Below the pieces are notes generated by a model that saw only the letters and a program-made list of their open reading frames with translations, was not told where the DNA came from and did not search any database. Positions 31,744-43,750 of a stretch of DNA of 64,000 nt are shown piece after piece. The translations under genes were made by a program, and so were the position numbers. The stretch is taken from assembly GCF_030704535.1 (NCBI RefSeq), contig NC_081810.1, positions 9,062,501 to 9,126,500 of the forward strand, in the 5' to 3' direction. Source of the stretch: Vitis vinifera (lineage: Eukaryota; Streptophyta; Magnoliopsida; Vitales; Vitaceae). Position 1 is the stretch's first letter. Every line of letters begins with the position of its first letter.

Positions 31744-33430
31744 TCAAAGTGAAAGATCAAAACAAACAACCTGAAAACACAGCGAGTGAGGAATGTAAGT
31801 CGAATCACAGTAAAGCCAAGAAAAAAAATTCCTCGCTCATTTCTTATCGATGTCTCTTCTTTCCTCTCTATACTGTCATGAGCATCCTCTCCTCGATATT
31901 CGAGAAACTCGCACCTCACTGTATAACATACCTAGTTTATTAGTTTATATAAGCTGAGGCGCACTTTTTTATATTTTTGAAATTTCGCACGTGTGAAACC
32001 CCCGAGTTAAGTCTCGACGTGCCCGGTATCCGTCCTTCTAGCCATATTTTCAGGGAAATAAGTACCTTATCTGATTTTGCGAAAATAAGTCTTTTTAAAT
32101 AGTTTAAATCTTAAATTATTTTTTATATTTTTAAATATATATATATTAATAAAAATAGTAAAAAATAATTAAAATATATTATCTAAAAATACTTTTTTTT
32201 TTCTATTTATCAAATGTTTTTATGTAAAACAAAAAACCATTACCAAATAAGGCATTAAGCTTTGTTTGGAAAATGTTTTTAAAAATATTTTTACAAAACA
32301 AATTTTGAAAATTATTATATCATATTTTATACAACAAAAGTCTAAAATTAATGCATATTTGTAGCATTTTATTTTTAATCATTTTTTATATTTATATAAT
32401 TTATTTTTAAAATAACTCTTAAAAAACAAGAAAAAAATATTTCCAAAAACACTTTCAATTAAGGACAAAAAAAACCTATTTTTGATTCCTGCTTACCAAG
32501 CCTACTTGGTCTGGTAACAGATAACCGTTTTTAAAAGCCGATTACCGAAGAGTACTTAGGAAACTGTTACCAAAAGTGACCTCACTTCCTAGCCAAACCT
32601 CCTTACCACACTTTTATTATTAGCTTTTTCATTAAAAATGGTTTTCAAAGCGTTAACATTTGAATATAAACTAAAAAAAAATATTTCAATATCATGTTTA
32701 GTAATATTTCAATTCAAGAACTGGAGCTCATTCATGCAAGCATAATATATCAAGTATCTGACGATTATAGGGAGGTGTCTTCTCATCTCAAATTATTTCA
32801 AAAAGAGAAAAATAAAACAACAACACTTTTGTTTCTTTTCATTCAAAAAGATTTGCAGTAATATTTTAGAAAAAATAATCAAAGAAAGGCTAAATGTTGA
32901 AGTTATCCACGGATTTGTTCCTCTTTTCTCTTCCCAAACGGCTCTAAAATTTCAATTTTTATCCAGACCCATCTATAGGTGACCAACAACTAGAAGCCAC
33001 ATTGTTTACGAAGTACCCGAAGCAATGAACTAGAAACCAGGCCCTTTACCAGAGGAGACATGGTATAAGTAGTATAACAAACAAGGGCAGGTACTCGCTC
33101 AACAAACTAGCTACCAGGCATTCTTTATCTACATGCCTGGTGCCTGCAGGACATCCATGAAAGGAATATTCAACAAATAAAGACACAGGAGAAGTAACAA
33201 AACAGATTAAGAATAACTAATACCATGAAATTAGGAAAAGTAAAAATTAAGCATGGCTTACAAATCACACTAACTTGTATCTGGTAATGAACAAAAAAGG
33301 TTGAGCGAGGTTTCCCCAACTGCAAATGCAGTTGCTAACCATAACATTCAGCTTATTTGCTGGCAAAACGAGAGAAATACAAAAAGCCTTTCAAAGGATT
33401 AGAAGACGCTTGACTTGCTGTCAGGCATAT
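31744..33430. other. Intergenic, B3 gene 5' flank and QCR8 3' flank
   Basis: 31,744-31,950 is the likely 5'UTR and promoter of the B3 gene (minus strand). The rest is A/T-rich spacer, and about the last 500 bases may include the QCR8 3'UTR. No further gene was recognised. Confidence 0.5.
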
Positions 33431-35645
33431 TCAGTACCTATGCTCCAACTTCTCCTTCTCCTTAAAGTTCTGAACATATCTGCATGCATTCCAAGATGTA
33501 GACACAAGTAGGGGAATTGTGGTTAGAATCAAACACTTTTGGCTGTCGTACCAGAGAGCCATTTTTTAGTTATTATGTGCTTGCAATCATATGAAGTTCA
33601 AACCATTTTTGCATCTAAAAGGATCTCTGGGCAAAAACTTAATTTATGCAGCTTAGGTAGGAAAAAAAAAAGATTCATCAATCAATATGTTATTTGTCCA
33701 ACAGTTCAAATTTCAGAGGGAGCACTTACGCTCAAAAGTTGAAACATCAAACCCATCAAATACAAGCCAACTATACATTAGTATAATACATGCAAAGCAT
33801 CATCAGAATTAAGGCTGAGCAGCAGACCAACGCTGCTAATTACATAAGTAAAAACCTGCTATTCTGCACCTAATGACTAATGAGGCATGCATACACAAGC
33901 TGTATATAGATACAGTTGCATGCCAGCACTAGAAAGACTTTTATCAACAAATGAAATACACTTAAGGATATCTAGCTACACTACGAAGTTATATGATTTG
34001 TATTCAACTTTTACACCATTTGAACACACCATATCTCATGTAACAGTGAAACGTTCACAACATTAGAAGAAGAATAAAACTGGAGTATAATTGAAACTTC
34101 AATATGATGTTTAAATTGTTCATAACTATGAGTGAAGAAGAAACATCTCACTTCATCTTGCATTATTGAGAGGGTGCAAAACAGAAAATCCTCTGGGCTA
34201 GTGTATTCTCCACATGATTCCATCAAATAATTATATATAATATTACATACAAAAAAAAAAAAAAATCTTATTCTTTCTCTTCAAGAAATTGCACAAAATA
34301 ATAACTTTTTAAGACTACCAAAGAGTGGACAAAGGATATCAGTAATCATAAAGTGATCTATCTCTTCAAGAGAAATTTTGACCAGGGAAGGGATAAGAGT
34401 TCTCTAGAGATTGGAGGCTCTTAAGACGGGGAAAACATACTAATCATCTGCTCTGATGATGTTCTTCACCAAGACATAAGTCTACCCATTTAATTACTTG
34501 GAGAAGCCATCTTACTTAAGATGGTACACAGTTAGGCCTCAGGATTCAGGTTAGGGTTTACTATGGCAGCTAAATCAACTTTTGAAATATAAATGCATTT
34601 TTCAGTTTTGGGAACCAATGATATGCGTGCCTATCTCCAACAGGATACCTCTCTTTTTTCTTTTTCCTGTTTTCTTACACATGATGGTAGCAAGTGCAAA
34701 AAGAAGCCACTTGTAAAAGATTCTTTGAAATTGCTATATATCTCTATGGAGGAAAACAAAATTTCATTACCATGAGACACTCATTGACAGGGAACATACA
34801 ACCAGGAACCATGCATTGTAGATAGGGGCATAAAGGAGGAAAGCCACTCAAATGGGAACTAATGCTTCAAACTCGCCCTACGTCAAGTAGATTATAGGAT
34901 AGATGCAACAGAAAACATCAAATGGAAATGGTAGGAACATCTCATATACCATTCACCAGGAAATCGGTAAAGAAATCAAAAGGGCTTTCCCAAAGTACAC
35001 AAAATAGAAGTCAGCTCATATGCCCATATGCTTAAATTGTTCCAAGTATCTAACCTAAAAATAAGGCCTTTGCATCTTGATCCAGCCCTTCGGGTTCCAT
35101 CATCAATTAAAAACGGATTTGACACAATTATCTCATTGCCCTGTACATGATTTTTTATTTCAGATTTTATCTATTATTAGTTTGATATCGGAATCGGATA
35201 TCCATAAAACCAACGCCTCAAACCCAACCAATGTAAAAAAACGTGAACGACATCAGAATCTCTCAAAACTAGAGTTAGATCTCATTAATGAACGTGACGA
35301 TCAGATGATCGGATAAGATTGTTCAAACATCCTAACAAATCAACAAACCCCAAGGCAAAAAAATAAATAAATAAAACGAAAATGAAAATGAAACGGATGG
35401 AAATGCAAGCACGGAGATCAATTTGAGTAAAGAATGAAAGATAAGGAAATAGAAGAAAGAGGAAGGGAAAATTACGTGTAGGTGCCGACGAGAGGAGCGA
35501 GGAGGAGAGTGGCGCTGATCCAGTTGTCGGTGACCTTGTGGTGAATTTTGGTGGTTAGATCCTTCCACAAACCAGGCATGATCTGCTGCTGAAACGGTGA
35601 TAGCGAGTACACTACCGCCTTCATCCTCACCGGCGTCTTCCCCAT
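33431..35645 (-). CDS. QCR8: Cytochrome b-c1 complex (complex III) subunit 8, 2 exons, 72 aa
   Basis: This is a small single-span subunit of ubiquinol-cytochrome c reductase in the mitochondrial inner membrane, packed against cytochrome b. Exons: 35645-35476 and 33479-33431 (219 nt, TGA stop), separated by a 2.0-kb intron. The protein starts MGKTPVRMKAVVYSLSPFQQ and continues with IMPGLWKDLTTKIHHK and a hydrophobic stretch NWISATLLLAPLVGTYTY. It ends in the charged tail QNFKEKEKLEHRY. Length and ends agree with the 72-aa Arabidopsis protein. The second exon codes for only 15 residues plus stop and is too short for simple open-frame calling. No cleavable presequence is present, as expected for this subunit. 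Confidence 0.94.
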
Positions 35646-36086
35646 TTTCTTCTTCTTCTCTTCGATGTCTCTCGCCCTTTCCCAACTGATTTCGAATTTT
35701 CGCCTTTCAATATTGACTCTCTTTTAGATATATACTTGCCCTACGATTTTTTATAAGAGTACGACAATCTTAAAAAATTAATTCCTAAACTACTGTAAAG
35801 GATTGAAATGTCGGAAAATTTCGGAAAAATATCGCTTATCAGTCGGGTCCGACACGATATTCGTCACCGATTATCGGTCTACCGAAATTTCGGTAAAATT
35901 ACAAAGCAAAAGAAATAAAAAATATATTAGATAAATATAAATAAAAAACAATATCAAATTAAATTATTTTATTATTTATAATTAATTGAATTAATTTAAA
36001 GAAAAAAAATGAAGATTAAGAAGAAAATATTTTTTAAATCAATATCTAAATATTAAACATAATTTATATTTTGATAAATATATCAA

Positions 36087-36121
<35 letters not shown>

Positions 36122-38556
36122 TTTAGTAAATAAAATTAATTAATTTTATAATATATATTCATAATAATTATATTATTAAAAAATATATCATTAATTAAAA
36201 AAATTATAGGGAATGAAAAAATAGAAATTCCAAAACAATTTTTTTTTTTAAGGAGAAAATAGTTTCTTGAAGAGACAATTTCTCCATTTTTTATTTTTTT
36301 TTTAAGAAATCATCTCTTAAGAGACAATTTTAGTGTGTAATTTAAAAAAAAAAATTTAGAAATCATATCTTCAAGAGACTATTTCTTTGGTATATAAATT
36401 TAAAAGGGAATAACGTTTTATTTCCTATTTGGTAAAAACGATTTTAAAAGAAAATAACGTTCTTTTTTTACTGGACAAAAACTAGGATAGATTTAAAATT
36501 ATTTACTCTTATAAAAAATCCCTTGCCTATCTGAATTGAATTCCCCGATTGTAATTGGGTCGGATCCCCTCCCCTAGTGAAGCTTTTCTAGGCTCCAACA
36601 TTAACAGTTGGGTTGGGTTGGGTTGGTTTGTACTCAACCCGATCCCCGAGCCAATCTGACCTTAATCCAACATGCTGAATCCAAGCTCAACTCACTTTTA
36701 TTTTTTCAAGTTTAGGTGAGTTAAGTTTGGGTTTATGGGAATAGGACTCAAATTAGATAAGTAGTGCAGATTTCTATGTATAAAATTCGGGTTAGATTGT
36801 GTTGAACTTTCCTTTAATATCCCTTTTAATTTTATCTTTTCTATATTTATATCAAAATTTAAATAATTATATATATTTAGAATCTTTCTGAACATTAAAA
36901 TCACTTACTTCCGAAGGGGTTGATGGTATTTATTTTGAAAAATAAATATAATAAACTTTGACCTATACGGCCTCCGTTTGAAAAGCTGGCTGTGTTCACA
37001 CAGTGTTTCAAAGTATTTTATGAGATGAGGTGAGAAAATAGAATAGGAGTTCAATTTCCACCATCCAAGTGGAAACAAACCTCTCCTCCTTGGCCGAGAA
37101 ATAAAAATTAGAAGGAAAAAGTGGGTACATGAGGTTGAGACTTGAGATGAGAGGGAAGGCCAGAGGGTGAGTGCCCTTTCATTTCATCAAAGGACATTCA
37201 CGTTTCTCCTTTTTCTTCCTTTTTGATTTAGGACTTTGGAGGGGTTTAATCCTCGTTTCTAGAGGAGAGAAAAAGGTCAAAAGAAAAGCAAGAAAGGCTA
37301 TTCCAACAAATTAATGATATCACATGCAGCCATAGAAATAGAATAGAGTAAGTAAGAGACTCTCATAAGCCAGGATGATCCGATGCTAATGGTCCAATGC
37401 CATGTGAGAATTTGATTTTGATAAGAGTAGATATGTAAAGGAAACAGGCTCATCTTAACATCTGAACTGTGTAAATATATTTTGAAATTATGGGAGTTTA
37501 TTGGACTAGAACAAACGGGAAGGAACACATAATTATAAATGATACCATAGTTGAGTTGATCCCATACCCGAGTGATGCTGTTTATTGGACCCCGCAATCA
37601 TGTGGAGGAAGAAGTTTTTAACATTATACACGTAGAAGGTTCTTTTTTAAAGCAGCCAATATGGATGCAGGAAGGGAGGGTAGGTGCGAGGTGTGAGGAT
37701 GGAGCTGTGGAACCTGTCAACTCCGCCATAATGCCATATGGGGTCCCCCGTGGACGAAAGTTGGAAATCAGGAAGGCCTTTGCTCGGACAATCTTTAACT
37801 GCACTGTCACAAAGAGGTTTGCTTATCAGTTATCATCTCTTTTCCCTCACCCACTCTTTTCTGAGGTTGCCTTTCCCTTGCCCCACCTTCGAACATTGTC
37901 TCATTCCAATGCCTCTTAACACTCTCTCCAAAAGTACTTTATCAGACTCATTTTGTCCCACAAAATGGGCAAAATCATCACTCTCCCACTACTTTACCAG
38001 ACCAGTTTTTGTTTTCATTTTTCTTGATGGGAATTCCAGATTCGAGTACAGGACTTGCTGCAATCTTGATGCCAACCTAGTCGTATGCGTGAGTACTCCC
38101 ACAACATGAATTTAAGGGTAAAACCTCTCCAGTAATGACAAAGAGCCTGGCACTATGCACAAGCCCTCTTAGCGGATAAAGTTCTACAATTCTTAGAAAG
38201 AAAAAAAAAGAGCACATCCATGTGAAGTTAGTCCTCAAGATCCCCCCAAAAGCCAGATAATACACAATTAATAAAATTTCCACACTTATCAAATTAACAA
38301 GTCGAGGTTAATTAGAGAAATAAATCCAATGATTGTTCTACTTTTACAACAAGAAGCAAGTACAGTGACAAAAGCTATAAGAGATGATTTCTTTCTTTAG
38401 TCGAAAAAGGACCTGAGTTAAAACTCACCAGCCAGGTTCTGTAGCTTCTCTTTGTAGCTATACAGAATCCAGATACATTGAGAAGCATAGTTTGGCGACA
38501 ATATCCAATATGGGAGTTGTTGAGGAACCATCAAGGAGAATGAATCAAATGAATCC
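35646..38556. other. Intergenic between QCR8 and the KH gene
   Basis: Contents: an A/T-rich zone with an (AT)n run at 36,091-36,118; a 14-bp palindrome (accgaaatttcggt, 35881-35894) within a 'cggaaatt'-rich patch at 35,800-35,900; and palindromes like those of the left-edge foldback element at 36,268-36,385. Open frames at 37,572-38,109 on both strands overlap one another and show no domain, so they are not called. Confidence 0.5.
36262..36390. repeat. Fragment related to the palindrome-rich foldback family
   Basis: Three imperfect inverted motifs occur within about 120 bases: tttcttgaagagac near 36,272, atctcttaagagac near 36,313 and tatcttcaagagac near 36,366. They are separated by A/T filler, as in the element at 56-1244. 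No intact ends were found. Confidence 0.5.
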
Positions 38557-41500
38557 CTACCGACCAGTTTTGGCACGCTTCATTCCACTGGAACTGAAAG
38601 GAGAGGCACTGCCTCTGGGTTGAGGGCTCTCTTCTCTGAAGTTGGAATTTAGCAAAGCTAGTTCTCGTAGCTGTTGCCTCTTATAGAAATCATGTGACTC
38701 ATCCTGCAGATTGGAAGATGTGGGAAATGAGTATTATTATCCTCCATGCACACAATTCTGAGAATCTGCATTTCTCCACATGATGGCAAAAAAAGAAAAA
38801 AAAAAAAAGAAGAAAAGAAAAAGAGAAAGATAGAAAGGAATGAAGATCCTGCCATGAGGATTCACAGAGTCAAAAAGAACTTCTCTGTCACCTCATGTCC
38901 CTGCAGTTGATAGTTGATCACAGCAAAAGAGTGGTGAAAAGAAAGAAAAAATTTAGGGGAGTATCTAAATAGCCAATGAACATTTGGAAGAAAAGATCAA
39001 GTGAAAAGTAAATACCACAGGTTTGAGCAATTCTTCAATAATTTCCTGTGCCCGTCTCAACTGTACATCAACAATACTGACAGGTAATTCTGCCTCAATC
39101 AAAATGTATAATGGGTCGTTCAAGTGCTCATAACCTGGTCTTCCCCTTAACTCCTCCTCCTTGAGAGTAAAAGGGCAATAAACAAAAATGTATGAAAAAA
39201 CAGATAGATATAAAGAAAAAACAACTCTGCAATCAAGTTCAGAGTTCAAGTTTGACCTAGTTGATGGGATTTTAGAAGAATTAGAAATCAGTATAACACC
39301 AAAAGTGTTAAGGCTTGAGAAAAGAATTACCTTGTCAGGATCCTTAATTGAGCCTTTTCCTCTGATATATACACGGCAACCTGTGGAAGCTTCCACTCTC
39401 TTTAATGAATTGCCTCTAGGGCCCAGGAGCCGTCCAACAAAATTGAACTAAATATCCACAAGAAATGCATCCAACCAAAATATGTTAGCCTCTATATAAA
39501 GAACTTCAGAATGATCATATTTTATTTAAAAACATCACATTAAAATGAAACAAAATATCTTCAAAGAAAAGAGTGGTGAGTAGTACATATCCTACATTGG
39601 GATAGCTATCTACAGGAATCTCCAAACGCAATATCTTCTTCACAATATAGGAACTTGGGCTTCCTGGTGGTGCCTGCCAGTCCATTGTCATCCCCTGTGG
39701 TCCACCTAGTCTCTGTTACAGAATGCAACTAAGGTCTTATTATCATAACAGGAATCAGGATTGTTAGTTGATAGTTAAACAATAATTAAGAGGAAATAAA
39801 AAATCAACAAAAGGATTTTTAATACACGAGATAAAACAATTTCTTACTCAGGTTGCTCAGAAGAGCATACAGTAGGATAGAAGGAAATAGAGGCATAATG
39901 GTAGCAAAATTCTTATCGAACCAGCTAGGGTTCAAAATATTACAGCGACTAGTCAACTGCATGGGGAGTGGACAATAGATGCCAATCAAAAATTTCAAAC
40001 ACTTTTTTAGTGCAGCAAGTTCACCCTCTGAAATATGGATGTGATTATTTAGGTTGCCTGACATCCATGCAAGCACCTTTCTTCCCTGCACAGAAGCGAT
40101 CGGATACACTTAAAAACTGACAGAGCTAGGGATGTCAATGGCTAATCAACCCAGATTAGCATGATCAGGGTGTGAGGTCCTTAATGTTCAGGTTGCCTTG
40201 AGGTTTAAATTTGTATCCATTCAGAATACTTTGACTAATGAAACTGTATAGATGAGCCAGTTATTCCTCTTAACAGAAAATGGATCGTTGATTTAACATT
40301 CAAAATGGGTCTATATTTTGGGGACACCAATTATGCCACACTTGTTTGGGGCTTGATCCATAGAAACCCCCAAGACAAAAGGCTTGCCATTAACCAATAC
40401 AGTTCAAGGGGTAAAGTGCATATCATCTTCATTTCCCAAGAGATTCATGCTCATTCAGGCTCAACTTCTGCATATGGCAGCATCCCTAAAATTGAGTCAT
40501 TTTGTCGTTCACCAGGTAGAAGGGAAAAAAAATATCTTAACAATTGTCCATATACCAACCTTTACAGCTACCAAACATTGGCACTGAAGTTACAACACAG
40601 CCTATGATAGCTCTTATGATTTTTGGATATGATATTTAAAGCTTCTTTTCAAGAAAACACAAAATATGTATTTCATAACCATCAACCTTAGATATAATAA
40701 ATATATCCATCACTGCTAAGAAATATTCTTAAACGAAGACCATCTTGGTCTCTCATACTGAATCTTGAATGAGCAATATGCTACCATTTCTCTATTGGTC
40801 ATGATGGCAACTAAATCTAAATTTAATATATGGATACGAGCATAGCACGACATGAACATGACAAAATAGGTGATCATATGAACTTAACTCCAAGCTATGA
40901 TGTTGTGGATCCTTGAAGCACCAGAAATTGAAGCTAGTTTTCATCTAGTATGTTCAAATTGTCGTTTCCATTAATGTGCTTTCTTTTTTATTCAAGAAAT
41001 GGCAAGTTAATGGGGAATCCCATGCAAGTAACTTATGTAATATTACACTCATTTTATTAAATTTAGCAGCAAATGATAAAAAGGAGAATAATGCATATTA
41101 AATTGTGGAGTAGAACTGTAGAAGAAAATAGAAGGCATAGAGAGGCAAACCAGGGGTGCTATGTTGAAACAAATATTTGAGCGCTTACCTCATGTGGCAG
41201 GCCATTCCAGCCACCTAAACTTGTTCCTCTAATATTTGGCATCATTTCGGAAGAACCCAGGGGACTAGGGCTTCCGCGCTGCAGTCTGTCGAAGTCGCCA
41301 AACCCTTGCTTTGGGATCATACTGGAAACCCGTAATATCTCTGTGAACATTAAAGTGTAGTAACCTAGTAAACCATTTTTCTTCCGAATAGTAGTGAACT
41401 ATTTGATAACAAAACCTGAGGTCCAGAACATGTAAAATATCTTTCAAAAGAAATTCACAGCTATAACAAGGTGTGAGAAGGTAATGCAAAAAGTCTTTCA

Positions 41501-42331
41501 TCCTAGTTGGCTATCAAAGAAGAACTGCCATGGAAAGTAAGAATCAATATGAATCAAGACAGCTCGGTAAAAGCATTGAAGCCATCCAAGGGACCAAGGC
41601 ATTCATCTTGCTGTCTAATAATTACCCGATTTTGATCCCATATACAGACAATTGGTTCAGCCAGACTGTCCTGGCAAACATCCAAGGATAAATTCAATTC
41701 TTGCTCAGAGAAATACAAATAAAGACTTTTGTCAAACGTTATACAGGTACCCAACAAGGAATCTGTAGCCGAAGTTCGAAAAACAGTGCCGCTGCACAGG
41801 TAGCAGATCAAATTCTAACCCACAATAGTCACCCTAATGCAAATTGAAAAAAAATTGAAGTCTTCAAATTCAATATGAAAGGTGAGAGAAGACCCTGTTA
41901 AGACCCAATTAGCAGTCATACCCATAACAGTGAAATAAATAGAAAAAATGGGGGAAATGTTAAAGCAAGACAAGAACTGGGTTAGAATAGTATGAAAACA
42001 GGCGGGCAAAAACAATAAATCCTATGAAAACGCAGAAAACCCAGATCCGGAATTCATAGTGGAGACGGAACCTTGATTCAAAAGTCGGCTGCATACGGGA
42101 AGAACTTGCATGAAGGGTACTAGCTTCTGGTACTCTGCTAACAGCTCAGTCAAATACTGACTGCAAGAAATTACACAACACCCAGAAATTAATAAAGCAA
42201 AAGAAGGAAAAAACAATGATTATGAAACAGCTTCAACAAAGCAACACACACCTCTCAACATCTGGGGCTGTTCTTATGTGAGGAGAAAGAGCTCTGGCAG
42301 ACGAGAAATTCTGAGTGTATAAACCTGACAT
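38557..42331 (-). CDS. KH-domain (STAR/Quaking-like) RNA-binding protein, At2g38610/SPIN1-like, 7 exons, 281 aa
   Basis: This is a nuclear single-KH RNA-binding protein of the plant Quaking-like group; rice SPIN1 of this group acts in flowering control. Exons in gene order: 42331-42252, 42160-42072, 41340-41189, 39712-39596, 39447-39331, 39159-39016, 38703-38557 (846 nt, TAG stop). The N-terminus is [24 protein letters not shown]1-like dimerisation helix region ([20 protein letters not shown]) lies in exon 2, and a Gly/Pro-rich linker in exon 3. The KH domain runs from about 134 to 230, with the RNA-contact loop GPRG at 155-158 and FNFVGRLL just before it. The tail ends [11 protein letters not shown], as in the Arabidopsis proteins. 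Exons 4 and 5 are both 117 nt. The first ATG follows a purine/pyrimidine-rich leader. Confidence 0.95.
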
Positions 42332-43433
42332 GACTTCCACACCAAGAATATGCAAAAAGAAAAACAGAAAAAAAGGGGTTGAAACTTGAAACTTGAAACT
42401 TAGGTTGCAGAGAGGGAAGAGAGAGAAATCCGTGAGGTAGAAGGTGGAAAGGTTTGCTGAGTGAACCCCTGAAAGGAGAAAAATAAATACTGAGGAAAAT
42501 GGAAAAAAAGAAAAAAGAAAAGGGAAAAAGGTACAAATCAAATAATGAGTGGCATTTTTTAGTTCAGCAAGGGAGGGTTGGGTTTAAATAGGTGTGGGGT
42601 TTTAATGGGACTCTGCATTTTTCTTTTACCCTGCTTTGTTTTTTTGTGTTTTTACAGGGGAGAGAGAGAAGGTGCTTTTGCTGTAAGATTGTAGAGTAGA
42701 CATCTGACTCTGACAGCAAGTTCCCATTCAACTGCGTTGCTACACGCTACCATTTCACAACGCTGAGACACGACTACGTAGTTCAACCGGGATCTTGAAA
42801 AGTATCTGGTCTCTATCCATCTCACACACTTCTCATCTCCCCCCATCATGCATATACTTTCGGTTACCCCACCTTCAAAGCTTTAACCCAATTCATCTTG
42901 TAGTAGGACAATCCTGGGGCTTTAAGCCAACTCGTAATGCTTTTCAAATCACTAGATCTGATGAATGGAGGTTAATGACTAGTTTCTAGTACAAGTTTAG
43001 TCGTTAGCTGGTCTAAGGCTACAAAAATTGTCACGGGAAACAAAAGGGTGAGACCGAGCCGCGTCACCATACCTATATTACTTACTGCAACCAAGACAAT
43101 TTCTCTATCCCATCTGAGTTAAGATGCTGCTGCTGATCATACATTTACTGCAGAAGGGCCTCGCTCACGACCTGCAAGGGCTGAGAGTTTGAACTGTCGC
43201 AAGCATCACCAGTTCATCCCCACCTACCTAACGATTCTCTCGCAAGAAACAAGGATTCAATTATAGTGCTAATAAGTCAGTACTTTTGTTGCCGAGTAAG
43301 GAACTTCAGGATCAAAGCTTAATGGGGTTGGAAGTTGGAACCCATGAAATAAGTCAAGATCGAAAAAACTGACCCGATCTAGAGTGCTTTGAAAGTGTTT
43401 TTGAGGAATAGTGGTCGTAGGGGATGTTTTTAG
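42332..43433. other. 5' flank of the KH gene and spacer
   Basis: 42,332-42,560 is the likely 5'UTR (minus strand). A TATA-like ttaaata lies at about 42,582-42,590. No coding signal was found beyond it. Confidence 0.45.
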
Positions 43434-43745
43434 TGTAACGACCCGCACCCAATCATGTAGATATTGTCCGCTTTGGGTCCAAGGGGGCCCTCACGGCTTT
43501 AAAACGCGTCTACTTAGTTAAGATGAGTCTCTACATATATAGCGCCAGGAACATTCTCCCCTATCCGATGTGGGACATCACAAACACCAAACAAACCCCC
43601 ACACCGGGGTTGGGGATCGGCTCTGATACCATTTGTAACGACCCAGGGAGCCCTCACGGCTTTAAAACGCGTCTACTTAGTTAAGAGGAGTCTCTACATA
43701 TATAGCGCCAGGAACATTCTCCCCTATCCGATGTGGGACATCACA
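43434..43745 (-). mobile_element. Complete TRIM (terminal-repeat retrotransposon in miniature)
   Basis: This is a tiny LTR element of 312 bp. The plus-left LTR is 43434-43582 (149 bp) and the plus-right LTR is 43634-43745 (112 bp). Both begin TGTAACGACCC and end GACATCACA. The 51-bp internal part contains gctctgatacca (43620-43631), the reverse complement of the TGGTATCAGAGC primer-binding site that pairs with initiator Met-tRNA, so the element runs on the minus strand. A perfect 5-bp target duplication, tttag, flanks it at 43429-43433 and 43746-43750. The LTRs are nearly identical except that the right copy lacks about 37 bp after TGTAACGACCC. There is no coding capacity; it must use proteins from other retrotransposons. 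Confidence 0.95.
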
Positions 43746-43750
43746 TTTAG

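Noticed and set aside
35332..35685. 117-codon minus-strand frame over QCR8 exon 1
   Set aside because: It is out of frame with the conserved QCR8 protein, which is encoded by another frame with proper splice sites.
37572..38109. Overlapping open frames of 115 and 123 codons
   Set aside because: They overlap each other and a 70-codon minus-strand frame, show no domain, hydrophobic pattern or splice context, and look like chance openings in a G/C-richer patch.
43434..43745. Assignment of the TRIM to the 5S-rRNA-carrying Cassandra family
   Set aside because: I could not recognise a 5S-like box A/internal element/box C segment in the LTRs.
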